Shown: one piece after another, positions 17,486 through 26,576 of the stretch
Layout: each line of letters begins with the position of its first letter
How positions within the stretch are numbered: position 1 is the first letter of the stretch
From: UBA4742 sp037138595
Lineage (GTDB): Bacteria; Actinomycetota; Acidimicrobiia; Acidimicrobiales; Acidimicrobilacustridaceae
Assembly: GCA_037138595.1 (NCBI GenBank)
Contig: JBAXIB010000002.1
Coordinates: 1-64,000 of the forward strand
Direction of reading: 5' to 3'
Length of the DNA stretch: 64,000 bases
Made by a program: the position numbers and the translations under genes
The notes under the pieces: model-generated
The model's input: the letters and a program-made list of their open reading frames with translations, nothing else
Databases searched by the model: none
What the model was told of the DNA's origin: nothing

Positions 17486-17757
17486 TGACCTTCGATCGAC
17501 CTAACTCACCTGTGTAGCAATGTGCATCCCGAAAGAAGCACGATTCGGTGGCTAGGTGGGGGCAAGCCCCGCTTCAGTAAGTTGTAGCCCGATTACCCTA
17601 GCAGGGCGCATCAGCCAATACGACCTGGCGGACTCAGCGTGGCCTTTCTCTCGAAATAGCTCGCGGACCGCGGATCTGCCCATCGCGTCGTTGGCTCGCT
17701 ACAGTTCAGCCCCTGACTCACGCATCTGTGAGCCACCATGACACCGGAGAATGACCC

Positions 17758-18273
17758 ATGAGTCTGTGGACCCCAGGCGGCGAAGTACCCGTAGAGCGAA
17801 ATAAGGCACCTCAATCACCTACTGCCGCTGGCACACCGGGACACGATGCAGCGTCCGGAAATCCTGCCGGTGGGCCAACTACTCCGGTCATTAGTGAAGC
17901 CGCACTTGAAGAAGCGGCCAAGGCGGCGGGAATTGACCTGGCGGAGTTATCAGCCGACGAGCGGGCACAACTCGAAGCAATGATGCTCGAAATGGCCGAA
18001 GTGCAAGCACAGCTTGCCTCAGCACCCGCGTCACAGGTCATCGCTAATCATCTCGGTGGATTCTTCGAGCTTGCTCGCATTCACCTGACCCAAACCCCAC
18101 CGAACTTCGCCGAAGCATCCCTCGCGATCGACGCCATGGGTGCGGTACTCGATGCCGTTGAATCACGCCTCGGACCCGATGGACCCGCACTTCGACAAGG
18201 ACTCGATCAGCTCCGAATGGTCTTCATTCAGGTAAGAAATGAAAGTGACCTTGACGATGGAAACGATGACTAA
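17758..18273 (+). CDS. Conserved hypothetical protein
   Basis: The 171-residue soluble protein has a disordered Pro/Gly/Ala-rich N-terminus (about residues 1-42), an acidic Ala/Glu-rich helix (ALEEAAKAAGIDLAELSADER), and a compact helical C-terminal half (ANHLGGFFELARIHLTQ, then FAEASLAIDAMGAVLDAVE). The C-terminal half is loosely like DUF1844 proteins, which share L..A...ID pattern, but I would not assign it. It is divergent from infC and convergent with the cold-shock-like gene. A GGAG site precedes the ATG. Confidence 0.75.
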   Translation: MSLWTPGGEVPVERNKAPQSPTAAGTPGHDAASGNPAGGPTTPVISEAALEEAAKAAGIDLAELSADERAQLEAMMLEMAEVQAQLASAPASQVIANHLGGFFELARIHLTQTPPNFAEASLAIDAMGAVLDAVESRLGPDGPALRQGLDQLRMVFIQVRNESDLDDGNDD

Positions 18274-18300
18274 GTGAACAACCGCGCGTGACTGTCTAGT

Positions 18301-18549
18301 TCACAAGGCCGGTTTGATATTGATTGCCTCAAAGCGCCCTAAGCGTCCAGCAACGACTTCGAAGGTCACCGGTGCACCCACTTCGATCAGCCGAGTTCCA
18401 TCGCTAATTGCGGTGCAGTGAAAAAACCACTGCGTTGATGAGTCAAGTGTGCCCACCGTTCCATACCCCGCCGAGTCGTCGAAGGTGACCACGGCGCCAT
18501 CCACCGTTCCGTCGATCGACGGGCCACGAACGATGTCGACAGGCAGCAT
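18301..18549 (-). CDS. Cold-shock-domain-like protein
   Basis: An 82-residue protein with the OB-fold pattern of cold-shock proteins: GTVDGAVVTFDDSAGYGTV (strands 1-2), WFFHCTAISDGTRLIEVG (the RNP2-like FFH motif) and VTFEVVAGRLGRFEAINI. The first RNP motif is weak, because the usual KGFGFI aromatics read AGYGTV, so nucleic-acid binding may differ from CspA. Its ATG shares a base with the hisG stop (TAATG), so the two are coupled. Confidence 0.8.
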   Translation of the reverse strand: MLPVDIVRGPSIDGTVDGAVVTFDDSAGYGTVGTLDSSTQWFFHCTAISDGTRLIEVGAPVTFEVVAGRLGRFEAINIKPAL

Positions 18550-19424
18550 TAGTGGACGATTTTCGCGATGGGCAATTCAATGATGTCGGTTGCCCCATGG
18601 TCTTTAAGTGCAGGGATCAAGACATTTATCGCAAGTTTCGGGACCACCGTCTCTACTGCGTACCCTTGACCCGCATAGAGCTCATTCACCGTTGGTGCCT
18701 TCATCGATGGCAGCAAGGCAATGACTCCTTCGAGTTGGTCCGCTTGCACATTGAGTTTGACCAGCACTTTGCCTCTGGCCTCGAGTACACCCTCGAGCAA
18801 TGTGTGTACCTGTCGCATCGCGTGAAGCTTCGCCGGATCGTTAAATGCCTCTCGGTTAGCAACAAGCTCGGTGTAGGAACTCAATATCGTGTCGATGATG
18901 CGGAGACCAGCCGCCTTGATCGCGCTACCCGTTTCAGTGATGTCAACGATGCAATCGACAATGTCGGGAACTTTGGCCTCAGTCGCGCCATAGGACAAGC
19001 GAATGTCGGCTTCGATCCCACGAGCGGCGAAAAAACGCTGAGTGAGATTCGGGTATTCGCTCGCAACTCGAACCCCATTTGGCAAGTCTTCGACTCGTTG
19101 CCACGGAGAATCGCCGGGGACAGCGACAATGATGCGTACCGGGTTCTCTGTGGCTTTCGAGTAACGCAACTCACCGAGGCTGACCACATCGCTTGAGGTT
19201 TCCTCGACCCAATCGCGGCCAGTAATACCAAGATCGAACAGCCCTTCAGCCACATAGCCAGCAATCTCTTGCGGTCGCAATACCCGAACGCTGTCGATGC
19301 GAGGATCGTCGATCGTGGCTTTGTACGTCACCGACGAGTCGCGCTGGACGCGAAGGTCTGCGGCGGCGAAGAGTTCCAGCGTGGCTTTCTCGAGCGAGCC
19401 CTTAGGCAGTACCAGCTTCAGCAT
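18549..19424 (-). CDS. hisG: ATP phosphoribosyltransferase (long form)
   Basis: First enzyme of histidine synthesis, joining ATP and PRPP. The protein begins MLKLVLPKGSLEKATLELF and has the periplasmic-binding-like catalytic lobes (LGITGRDWVEE, then VPDIVDCIVDITETGSA) and the C-terminal ACT-like regulatory domain that marks the long, histidine-sensitive form; 291 residues fits. The ATG at 19424 matches family N-termini but has no clear ribosome site. A GTG at 19496 preceded by TACAAT-N5 could start a leaderless 315-residue form. No other his gene is in the window. Confidence 0.95.
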   Translation of the reverse strand: MLKLVLPKGSLEKATLELFAAADLRVQRDSSVTYKATIDDPRIDSVRVLRPQEIAGYVAEGLFDLGITGRDWVEETSSDVVSLGELRYSKATENPVRIIVAVPGDSPWQRVEDLPNGVRVASEYPNLTQRFFAARGIEADIRLSYGATEAKVPDIVDCIVDITETGSAIKAAGLRIIDTILSSYTELVANREAFNDPAKLHAMRQVHTLLEGVLEARGKVLVKLNVQADQLEGVIALLPSMKAPTVNELYAGQGYAVETVVPKLAINVLIPALKDHGATDIIELPIAKIVH

Positions 19425-19501
19425 GGCGACACCGTAGCCAAGCACAACCGCTTTGCGGAACCGAATTTCAAACACCGGCATCTTGGAGACATCCACCGGA
19501 G

Positions 19502-19507
19502 ATTGTA
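19502..19507 (-). promoter_or_regulatory. Candidate -10 element for hisG
   Basis: The minus strand reads TACAAT at 19507-19502, a strong -10 hexamer in the divergent region between hisG and the VIT gene, with no clear -35. Transcription would begin near the GTG at 19496. Confidence 0.35.
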
Positions 19508-19537
19508 AATGTGGTCAATGCGGGCTTTGATGGACTC

Positions 19538-20248
19538 ATGCCATCCTCGACATCTCACATCGAACGCCACCGAAGCCACCGAGCGACTTGGCTACGGGCT
19601 GCGGTCCTCGGAGCAAATGACGGCATAACCTCGACTGCTGCACTCATTGTCGGCGTCGCGGCCGCCGGTTCGAGCCGAAGTGCGGTTTTTACTGCCGGCC
19701 TCGCTGCGCTAGTGGCCGGTGCCGGATCGATGGCGGCCGGCGAATATGGGTCCGTGAGCGCACAGCGGGACTCCGAGCTTGCCGACATCGCCAAAGAGCG
19801 CATGGAACTCGAGACCATGCCGGAACGTGAACTCAACGAGCTCACCAAGATTTATATCGACAAAGGATTGACTCCCGAGTTGGCTCACCAAGTCGCGGTC
19901 GAATTGTCGAAGGGCGATGTTCTGGCAGTGCATATGGCTGAGGAATTGGGCATCACCCATGAAACAGTCGCTCGCCCCACCCAAGCGTCGGTCTACTCAG
20001 CGCTGTCGTTCGCAGTCGGCGCGCTCATTCCGCTCATTGCCGTTATGGCTGCCGGTCAATCCCCGACTGCTCGCGTCATCGTTACATTCGTCGTTGCACT
20101 GATTGGATTAGCGGTACTCGGCGCCACAGGTGCTCGGGCTGGCGGGGCGCCATTCAAACGAGCAACGATCCGCATGCTGCTGCTTGGCGGTTTGGCCATG
20201 GCGATCACCGCCGCAGTAGGAAAAGTGCTTGGTACTTCGATCGGCTAA
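19538..20248 (+). CDS. VIT1/CCC1-family iron/manganese transporter
   Basis: A 236-residue membrane protein of the VIT family. It opens with the hallmark RAAVLGANDGITSTAALIVGV (about residues 19-39), has a second helix with GAGSMAAGEYGSVSAQRD, a cytosolic charged loop rich in Glu (ELADIAKERMELETMPERE, likely metal-binding), and three C-terminal helices. The family moves Fe2+ or Mn2+; which metal cannot be told. The ATG at 19538 is chosen; a GTG at 19511 would add nine residues. Confidence 0.9.
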   Translation: MPSSTSHIERHRSHRATWLRAAVLGANDGITSTAALIVGVAAAGSSRSAVFTAGLAALVAGAGSMAAGEYGSVSAQRDSELADIAKERMELETMPERELNELTKIYIDKGLTPELAHQVAVELSKGDVLAVHMAEELGITHETVARPTQASVYSALSFAVGALIPLIAVMAAGQSPTARVIVTFVVALIGLAVLGATGARAGGAPFKRATIRMLLLGGLAMAITAAVGKVLGTSIG

Positions 20249-20261
20249 TTGAGTAATCGTC

Positions 20262-20756
20262 TCAAGGCGCCGACGGGAGTCGACGCAAGAGATCGACCAT
20301 CTCAAGTGCGGTGCGAGCCGCTTCTTCGCCTTTGTTGTCACCGTCGAGGTCACTTCGCTGCAACGCTTGGTCAAGATTCTCCGTGGTGAGTACGCCGAAG
20401 ATGATTGGCACACCGGTTTCAAGCGCTGCGAGTTGGATGCCTTCGGCGCACGGACCGGCTACATATTCAAAATGAGCCGTGTCGCCGCGGATCACCGCAC
20501 CAAGGGTGATAATCGCGTCGAATTCGCCTGATCCTGCGCACTGCTTCGCGGCAACGGGAATCTCAAATGCCCCCGGGACCCACGCGACTGTTACGTCGGA
20601 TTCCTTGACCCCATGGACCGCGAGGCCACCAAGGGTTCCTTCCAACATCCGATTGGTAATGAGGTCGTTGAATCGAGCGCAAACCACGGCAATTCGCATT
20701 CCGGACCCGTCAACTTCGCCGGTGACTGTCTGTGCTGCTTTGAAGTTCGAAGACAT
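20262..20756 (-). CDS. ribH: 6,7-dimethyl-8-ribityllumazine synthase
   Basis: Condenses the ribityl-aminouracil with dihydroxybutanone phosphate, the step before riboflavin synthase. The 164-residue protein has VVCARFND near the N-terminus, VPGAFEIPVAAKQ, and LGAVIRGDTAHFEYV with the catalytic His. Last gene of ribD-E-BA-H, 25 nt past ribBA. Confidence 0.98.
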   Translation of the reverse strand: MSSNFKAAQTVTGEVDGSGMRIAVVCARFNDLITNRMLEGTLGGLAVHGVKESDVTVAWVPGAFEIPVAAKQCAGSGEFDAIITLGAVIRGDTAHFEYVAGPCAEGIQLAALETGVPIIFGVLTTENLDQALQRSDLDGDNKGEEAARTALEMVDLLRRLPSAP

Positions 20757-20781
20757 GGTGAAGAACTGTAGACCGATCGAC

Positions 20782-22032
20782 TCAAGTGGGTTCGAGGTCG
20801 TCTAATCCTTCGAGCATATGACCCATCCGCTCACGTTTCGTGCGGAGGTATTCGAGGTTCTCGGGATTTGGAATCGTCTCGACCGAAACACGGCCAGTCA
20901 CTTCGAGTCCAAATCCCTCAATGCCGCCATACTTCGCCGGATTATTGGTGAGCAGTCGCATGGTCGTTATACCAAGGTCCACCAAAATCTGGGCACCGAT
21001 CCCGTATTCGCGGCTATCAATCGGTAATCCAAGTTCCAAATTCGCGTCGACGGTGTCGCGACCTTGGTCCTGCAAACTGTAGGCACGAATCTTGTGGCCG
21101 ATTCCGATACCGCGACCTTCGTGACCACGCAAATACACCATCACGCCAAGTCCCTCATCGGAAATAGCTTTCATTGCTTGGTCAAGCTGAATTCCGCAAT
21201 CGCATCGCAATGAACCAAAGACGTCACCAGTCAGACACTCGCTGTGGACTCGGACCAACACGTTGTCCTCACCTTGCACCGCTCCTTTGACCATCGCGAT
21301 GTGTTGCTCGCCGTCAAGAACCGACTCATAGACATAGCACGTGAAGTCACCCCACTGAGTGGGAATTCTCGCCTCGGCTATGCGCTTGACCAGTTTCTCG
21401 TTCTGGCGCCGATAGCGAATCAATTCGGCTATTGAAATGAGCAGCAAGCCGTGTTCTTCGCAGAAACTGAGCAAGTCCGGAACGCGAGACATTGTTCCGT
21501 CATCGTTCACAATTTCGCAGAGGACGCCAGCTGGATACATTCCGGCCATGCGAGCCAGATCGACTGCGGCCTCGGTATGACCCGCCCGCTTTAATACGCC
21601 ACCATCGCTATAGCGCAATGGAAAAATGTGGCCAGGACGCGCCAAGTCGCCCGGTCGGGTTGACGGATCGATCAACGCCTGAATCGTGGCCGAGCGATCC
21701 GATGCTGAGATACCGGTCGATGTGCCGTGGCGATAATCGACGGTGTAGGTAAACGCGGTGCGCTGCGATTCGGTATTGGCATGAACCATTAGGGGAATAT
21801 CCAGCTCGTCTAGGCGCTCACCCATCAATGGCGTGCAGATGACGCCGGAAGTGTGTCGCACAAAAAAGGCGATCTTCTCTGGCGTCGCTGACTCCGCCGC
21901 CATGATGAGGTCACCCTCATTCTCACGATCTTCATCGTCAACAACCACCACAATCTCGCCGCGCGCGATGGCGGCAACCGCATCTGGTATCGATGCAAAG
22001 CCTGGAGTTCTTGACTGTTTCGGGGGGCTCAC
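20782..22032 (-). CDS. ribBA: Bifunctional DHBP synthase / GTP cyclohydrolase II
   Basis: The N-terminal half (about residues 10-205) makes 3,4-dihydroxy-2-butanone 4-phosphate: VVVVDDEDRENEGDLI and RPGHIFPL with RAGHTEAAVDL. The C-terminal half opens GTP: VHSECLTGDVFGSLRCDCG supplies the three zinc cysteines and LRGHEGRGIGI the active-site loop. Both active sites look intact, so the enzyme starts both branches of riboflavin synthesis. The GTG start overlaps the ribE stop as GTGA. Confidence 0.98.
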   Translation of the reverse strand: MSPPKQSRTPGFASIPDAVAAIARGEIVVVVDDEDRENEGDLIMAAESATPEKIAFFVRHTSGVICTPLMGERLDELDIPLMVHANTESQRTAFTYTVDYRHGTSTGISASDRSATIQALIDPSTRPGDLARPGHIFPLRYSDGGVLKRAGHTEAAVDLARMAGMYPAGVLCEIVNDDGTMSRVPDLLSFCEEHGLLLISIAELIRYRRQNEKLVKRIAEARIPTQWGDFTCYVYESVLDGEQHIAMVKGAVQGEDNVLVRVHSECLTGDVFGSLRCDCGIQLDQAMKAISDEGLGVMVYLRGHEGRGIGIGHKIRAYSLQDQGRDTVDANLELGLPIDSREYGIGAQILVDLGITTMRLLTNNPAKYGGIEGFGLEVTGRVSVETIPNPENLEYLRTKRERMGHMLEGLDDLEPT

Positions 22033-22676
22033 GTCGTGCTCCGTTCTGAATTGGCCTGGTGGCCGACATCCTGAGTGCCAACATCTGTTGAAATCGCTGC
22101 GAGCTGACCAGCGAGCAAGCGTTCTGTGTACTTCGCAATGACATCGACTTCCAGGTTGACCAGGTCACCAGGGATCTTGTAACCGAGCGTTGTCACCTCG
22201 CTCGTATGAGGAATTATCGCGATAGTAAATCCGTCTTCAGTCGGTTCAACCACCGTCAGGCTTACTCCATCAATGGTGATTGAGCCCTTTTCGACGATGT
22301 ACCGCAAGAGCGCTCGTGGGGCTGAAATTTGTAGGTCCGGCGCCGACTGCACGATCACTCCCACGCCATCGACATGACCCTGAACTAGGTGCCCTCCGAG
22401 TCGATCAGCGAGCCGAACAGGACGTTCGAGGTTTACCGGCGAGCCAACACCAAGCTGACCCAAATTTGTACGAGAATAGGTTTCGTCCACCACATCGGCT
22501 TCCCACCATGTCCGATCATCGTCTGATCCCCAAGCCACCACGGTCAGACAGCAACCGTTGACCGCGATCGACTCGCCCATTGCAATATCGCTGACAACCA
22601 GGTTCGCGAAGATGCGAAGACGGCTTCCCTCGCGGGAGGCAATGGTGCCCAACTCTTCGACGATTCCGGTGAACAT
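22029..22676 (-). CDS. ribE: Riboflavin synthase, alpha chain
   Basis: Dismutates two lumazines to riboflavin. The 215-residue protein begins MFTGIVEELG, the family signature, and contains two lumazine-binding barrels (VNGCCLTVV in the first; IDGVSLTVVEP in the second). The start is two bases past the ribD stop and the end overlaps ribBA. Confidence 0.98.
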   Translation of the reverse strand: MFTGIVEELGTIASREGSRLRIFANLVVSDIAMGESIAVNGCCLTVVAWGSDDDRTWWEADVVDETYSRTNLGQLGVGSPVNLERPVRLADRLGGHLVQGHVDGVGVIVQSAPDLQISAPRALLRYIVEKGSITIDGVSLTVVEPTEDGFTIAIIPHTSEVTTLGYKIPGDLVNLEVDVIAKYTERLLAGQLAAISTDVGTQDVGHQANSERSTT

Positions 22677-22678
22677 GC

Positions 22679-23746
22679 TCAGCCTCCTTGCGATCGAACA
22701 TCGGTGTAACTATCTCGCAGGTTGGGCACAAGATCGATTCGGAGATCGGCACCGAACATATTGACCGACGTGATCTGACCACGCCAGAGGTCATCGATCG
22801 ATGCCGAACCAGCTCCATCAAACAATCCACGGCCGTCGCTCCCGCCGAAAAGTGCGGGCGCAAAATAGATTACGTAGCGGTCAACGAGGCCCTCCTGGTG
22901 AAAGTCGTGGGCGACACTCGCTCCGCCTTCAACGAGAAGCTGCAGGACACCTTGTTCGCCCAGCGAATCAAGGATCGCTGGCAACGGACCAGAAAGCTCG
23001 AGCGCTGGTTGCACCTTCGCCGTGGCTGCTGATCGCCCCAAAACAATCCGCCGCGGTTGAACGAAGTCCAACGGGAGCTCCCCGACATCCAATCGAACTG
23101 TCAGCGACGGGTCGTCATCTTGGACAGTACGCGCGCCAACCAAAATGGCATCACTATCGGCGCGCAAGCGATGCACGTCGAGTCGCGCCTGTGGACCCGT
23201 GATCCATTGGCTTGTGCCGTCCGGAGCCGCGCTGCGACCGTCAAGGCTGGCAGCCAATTTGACGATCACCATCGGTCGACCGGTGCGGCGATGAATGAGA
23301 TACGGCAGCAGTTGCTGCTCAACAGCAGCGGCGCCGACCCCAACGGTCACTTCGACACCAGAACTCCGTAGGCGCTCAATCCCTCGTCCCGAGACCAGCG
23401 GATCTGGGTCCTGCACCCCGATGACAACTCGAGCCACTTCTGCATCGATAATCGCATCTGCGCACGGTCCGGTTTGCCCGTCATGAGAGCAGGGCTCGAG
23501 GGTCGTATACAACGTCGAGCCGCGCGCGTATTTGCCTGCCGAGCCGAGAGCTGCGATTTCGGCATGCGCACCAAGGCGGCCTTGAGTCGCGCCAGCGAAT
23601 ATCGACACATCCGAGTTAGGTCGTGTGATGGACGTATCCGGCACGACGACCGCACCGACCCATGGCCGCGGTGAAACGCTGCGCCGCACCGCTGCGGCAG
23701 CGCTCACCGCTTGGCTCATGTGGTACTCGTCGGTCGCAGTGTCCAT
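22679..23746 (-). CDS. ribD: Bifunctional riboflavin deaminase-reductase
   Basis: The N-terminal deaminase has the zinc motifs GAHAEIAAL and TTLEPCSHDGQTGPC. The C-terminal reductase has VIVKLAASLDGRSA and the conserved LLVEGGASVAHDF. I use the ATG at 23746 (MDTATDEYHMSQAV), giving 355 residues; a GTG at 23797 and an ATG at 23719 are alternatives. First gene of the rib operon. I looked upstream for an FMN riboswitch and did not find its conserved core. Confidence 0.96.
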   Translation of the reverse strand: MDTATDEYHMSQAVSAAAAVRRSVSPRPWVGAVVVPDTSITRPNSDVSIFAGATQGRLGAHAEIAALGSAGKYARGSTLYTTLEPCSHDGQTGPCADAIIDAEVARVVIGVQDPDPLVSGRGIERLRSSGVEVTVGVGAAAVEQQLLPYLIHRRTGRPMVIVKLAASLDGRSAAPDGTSQWITGPQARLDVHRLRADSDAILVGARTVQDDDPSLTVRLDVGELPLDFVQPRRIVLGRSAATAKVQPALELSGPLPAILDSLGEQGVLQLLVEGGASVAHDFHQEGLVDRYVIYFAPALFGGSDGRGLFDGAGSASIDDLWRGQITSVNMFGADLRIDLVPNLRDSYTDVRSQGG

Positions 23747-23927
23747 GGTCGCTGTCGTCGTCAGTCCCTGATCCAGTCGTGGGTGATCCTCGTTCACGAG
23801 CCCGAAGGTGGGCCAGCCTGCGACCTATCGGTCGTTTTCGGCCACGGCCACGGCTAAACGCGACCAGCCTATGCCTTGCCGCTAGGAAACGGAAGTCAGA
23901 GCAACAACGCTGCCAATCTCGCCACTG

Positions 23928-24416
23928 CTAATGGCTCGTTGGCTGACCGGCCTGAAGCCGCAAGATGTGAGGGACTACATCGAGAACGGCCTCAAGACAC
24001 TCGATCGCTCCCGTCGGAGAACCTGGAACATTCAAAATGAGAGCCCCTGACCGCGTGCCAGCTACTGCTCGTGAAAGTCGTCCGAGCGGCGACACCTGCC
24101 GCATTGCTTCAGCCAGACCTGGGGCCTCACGATCGAGCACAATCCGGGTGCCCTCGGGGGTGAGATCGCGCGGGCCGAATCCGGTGCCGCCCGTTGTCAC
24201 GACCACCCCGGCAAAATCTTCAGCCATGTCTACCAGAGCTTCACCAACCGTTTCTCGGCCGTCAGCCACAACTCGATGCTCCAGCACGTTGTAGCCACCA
24301 GCCACTAATCGAGCAACAACTCCCCGACCACCAATGTCCTCCCGATTTCCATCTGCGACCCCGTCAGACACCGTGAGTACTTTCGCCAACAGTTCGCTCA
24401 CATCATGGTCGGTCAT
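23928..24416 (-). CDS. MoaB/MogA-family molybdopterin protein
   Basis: A 162-residue protein with the molybdopterin-binding fold: VLTVSDGVADGNRED, VVVTTGGTGFGPRDLTPE and LILNVPGSPTGAIECLEAV. The family adenylylates molybdopterin (MogA) or is its paralogue MoaB; the two cannot be separated here, and no other molybdenum-cofactor gene is in the window. It appears to have its own leaderless promoter (24423-24449) and is separate from rsmB upstream. Confidence 0.9.
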   Translation of the reverse strand: MTDHDVSELLAKVLTVSDGVADGNREDIGGRGVVARLVAGGYNVLEHRVVADGRETVGEALVDMAEDFAGVVVTTGGTGFGPRDLTPEGTRIVLDREAPGLAEAMRQVSPLGRLSRAVAGTRSGALILNVPGSPTGAIECLEAVLDVVPHILRLQAGQPTSH

Positions 24417-24422
24417 GGTGAA

Positions 24423-24449
24423 ACTCTAGGGCGTGGTGCGGCTCGTCAA
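24423..24449 (-). promoter_or_regulatory. Candidate leaderless promoter of the moaB-like gene
   Basis: Minus strand TTGACG (24449-24444), 15 nt, TAGAGT (24428-24423), then TTCACC and the ATG. The -10 to start-codon distance of six bases places the transcription start on the start codon. The -35 spacing is a little short. Confidence 0.5.
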
Positions 24450-24461
24450 CACTACTAGCGC

Positions 24462-25652
24462 CTACGCTGAGGCTGCGGACCGAACCAATCGCAGCAAGAA
24501 CATTCCGTCAGTGGCGCCGCTCAGCGAATCTGAAAACTGCGGAAGTAACAGCGCTCCCCGACCATGCGGGACCCAAGGTGTGCCCGGCGAGGCAACTGCC
24601 ACGAAGTCAGGACACTGCGAAACCAACCACGCATCGATGTCGATGGTCTCGGCATTAGTCAAGGTGCATACCGAATACACCAACGTCCCTCCTGGCCGCA
24701 CCAATTGTGACGCATGGCTGAGCAGCGTTCGCTGAAGCGCCGACAACGACTCGATGTCTTCGGGCTGGATTCGCCATCGAGCATCGGCGCGACGACGAAG
24801 CGAACCGAGGCCGGAACACGGCGCATCGACGAGAACTCGGTCGAACGAGCCTTGTCGAAACGGAGGCTGACTACCATCGGCAGTCAGCACGCCCACGTTT
24901 GTTTGCTCGAGTCGCCGGACATTATCTGCCACTAAACCTGACCGGACCTGACGTGAATCAGCGGCAACGATGAACGCGCCAGTTCCAGCGAGGCGCGTCG
25001 CCTTGCCCCCAGGGCCAGCACAGAGGTCCAGCACCCGCTCCCCGACTTCGGCGCAAACCTCGTCAGCAACCCATTGCGAAGCGACATCTTGGTGATAACC
25101 GTCGTCACGTTCGGTCGCCGTCGCGCGTTCATCCATGGCTTCGAGGGCAGCAATCGCTCGATCACGACCGAGATCGTCGACCATGCGCTCCAGCATCCAG
25201 TCCGGATAGCTCAGACGGGTACCGTCGTCAGGCCAGACATGAGGCGCATTGGCGACTCGGCGAAGTACGGCGTTGATGAGCCCGCGAGTGCGCATCGGTG
25301 CGAGTTCAACGGTTGCGCTAACTGCCGCATGGGGTGGCGTCGCAAGAAACACCAACTGATAGGCGCCAAGACGCAAGATTGCTCGTGTGGGTGCATCAAG
25401 CTCGCGCATGACAAAACGGTCAACTAGCCAGTCGCACGCCCGCGCCATACGCGTCGTTCCGTAGACCAACTCGGTGACAAATCCCCGGTCGCGTTCATCG
25501 AGGTTTGAGCGCTGGAGCACCCCCGGAAGAACCAGGTTGGCATACGCGCCTTCTTGGTCGATTCGCATCATTGCGTCGAGCGCTACGCGACGCGCTGCTA
25601 CCCCACTTGGTTCGGTGGGCACCCTCTTCACGGGTCGACGTTTCGAACTCAC
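24462..25652 (-). CDS. rsmB: 16S rRNA m5C methyltransferase RsmB
   Basis: Methylates a cytosine of 16S rRNA (C967 in E. coli). The 396-residue protein has an N-terminal NusB-like domain (about residues 20-145, RDRGFVTELVYGTTR) and a Rossmann methyltransferase with the SAM site VLDLCAGPGGKATRL, the conserved DAPCSGLGSLRRRAD and the catalytic cysteine in YSVCTLTNAE. The GTG start overlaps the fmt stop as GTGA; def-fmt-rsmB is a common order. Confidence 0.96.
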   Translation of the reverse strand: MSSKRRPVKRVPTEPSGVAARRVALDAMMRIDQEGAYANLVLPGVLQRSNLDERDRGFVTELVYGTTRMARACDWLVDRFVMRELDAPTRAILRLGAYQLVFLATPPHAAVSATVELAPMRTRGLINAVLRRVANAPHVWPDDGTRLSYPDWMLERMVDDLGRDRAIAALEAMDERATATERDDGYHQDVASQWVADEVCAEVGERVLDLCAGPGGKATRLAGTGAFIVAADSRQVRSGLVADNVRRLEQTNVGVLTADGSQPPFRQGSFDRVLVDAPCSGLGSLRRRADARWRIQPEDIESLSALQRTLLSHASQLVRPGGTLVYSVCTLTNAETIDIDAWLVSQCPDFVAVASPGTPWVPHGRGALLLPQFSDSLSGATDGMFLLRLVRSAASA

Positions 25653-26545
25653 TGGGCAAACCGTTCATCGGCAGTCGGCTGTGATCCATTTCGCCACGCT
25701 TGAACGTGCTGGCGACCTCGACCCTCGGGTTGCACTTCGATCAACTCAATTGCCGTGGTCCCGGTTCCAACCATCACCCCATCGATCCGACCTGGACCAA
25801 GGTCAGCCCGGAGGTTTTCCGTATCGGCGCGTGCCTCCCAAACCTTCATGCGCTTACCGCGGAACGTCGTCCACGCTCCACCAAGTCGGATCACTCGACC
25901 AACGTTGTCTGCCGGTTGCGACCAATCAATGCACAATTCATCCGCAACAAGCTTTTTGGCGTAGATCGGTTCGCCGACTTGGGGTTGCGGATCGCGCAAT
26001 CCTCGTCGTAATGAATCGAGCAATAGATCGCTACCGACCGCGACCAAACGCCGGCGAAGTTCATCGCCAGACTCCTCGTCACCAATTGCTAGTTCGCGGC
26101 GATCAAAAACGGCCCCGGTATCGAGGCCTTCACATACTTCCATCAAGCACACACCGGTCACTTGGTCGCCGGCTAACAATGCGCGCTCAACCGGAGCTGC
26201 GCCGCGCCATCTGGGCAACAACGAAAAATGTAAGTTCACCATCGGAAGTTGCTCGAGCACGTCAACCGCGATGATCCGCCCATACGCAACAACGACACCC
26301 AAGTCGGCGCCGACCGTAAGAGCATCGTCGACCTGATCTGACACCGGTAATCCGAGCGAAAGCGCTGCCGCCTTTACCGGACTCGGTGAAGGTTGCCCAC
26401 CACGACCACGCCGGGTGTCGGCCCGACTCACCACCAGCGCTATCTCGAATCCAGCAGCTACGAGTGCTTCGAGGGGAGCAACGGCCATGTCCGGAGTTCC
26501 CAAATACACGAGCCGTTTCGGAAATTCAGGAACCGACGAAGTCAT
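25649..26545 (-). CDS. fmt: Methionyl-tRNA formyltransferase
   Basis: Formylates Met-tRNA for initiation. The 298-residue protein shows RLVYLGTPDMAVAPLEAL, the folate-binding motif MVNLHFSLLPRWRGAAPVE (Asn-His, then SLLP) and the C-terminal OB domain. The usual insertion loop is short. It lies 31 nt after def, so the two enzymes that add and remove formyl are made together. Confidence 0.97.
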   Translation of the reverse strand: MTSSVPEFPKRLVYLGTPDMAVAPLEALVAAGFEIALVVSRADTRRGRGGQPSPSPVKAAALSLGLPVSDQVDDALTVGADLGVVVAYGRIIAVDVLEQLPMVNLHFSLLPRWRGAAPVERALLAGDQVTGVCLMEVCEGLDTGAVFDRRELAIGDEESGDELRRRLVAVGSDLLLDSLRRGLRDPQPQVGEPIYAKKLVADELCIDWSQPADNVGRVIRLGGAWTTFRGKRMKVWEARADTENLRADLGPGRIDGVMVGTGTTAIELIEVQPEGRGRQHVQAWRNGSQPTADERFAQ

Positions 26546-26576
26546 AACCGCGACCGCGCGAGACGAACCAAACCGA

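Noticed and set aside
23747..23930. Possible FMN riboswitch before ribD
   Set aside because: The conserved GGGCAGGGTGAAATTCC-type core and its partner segments are not present on either strand.
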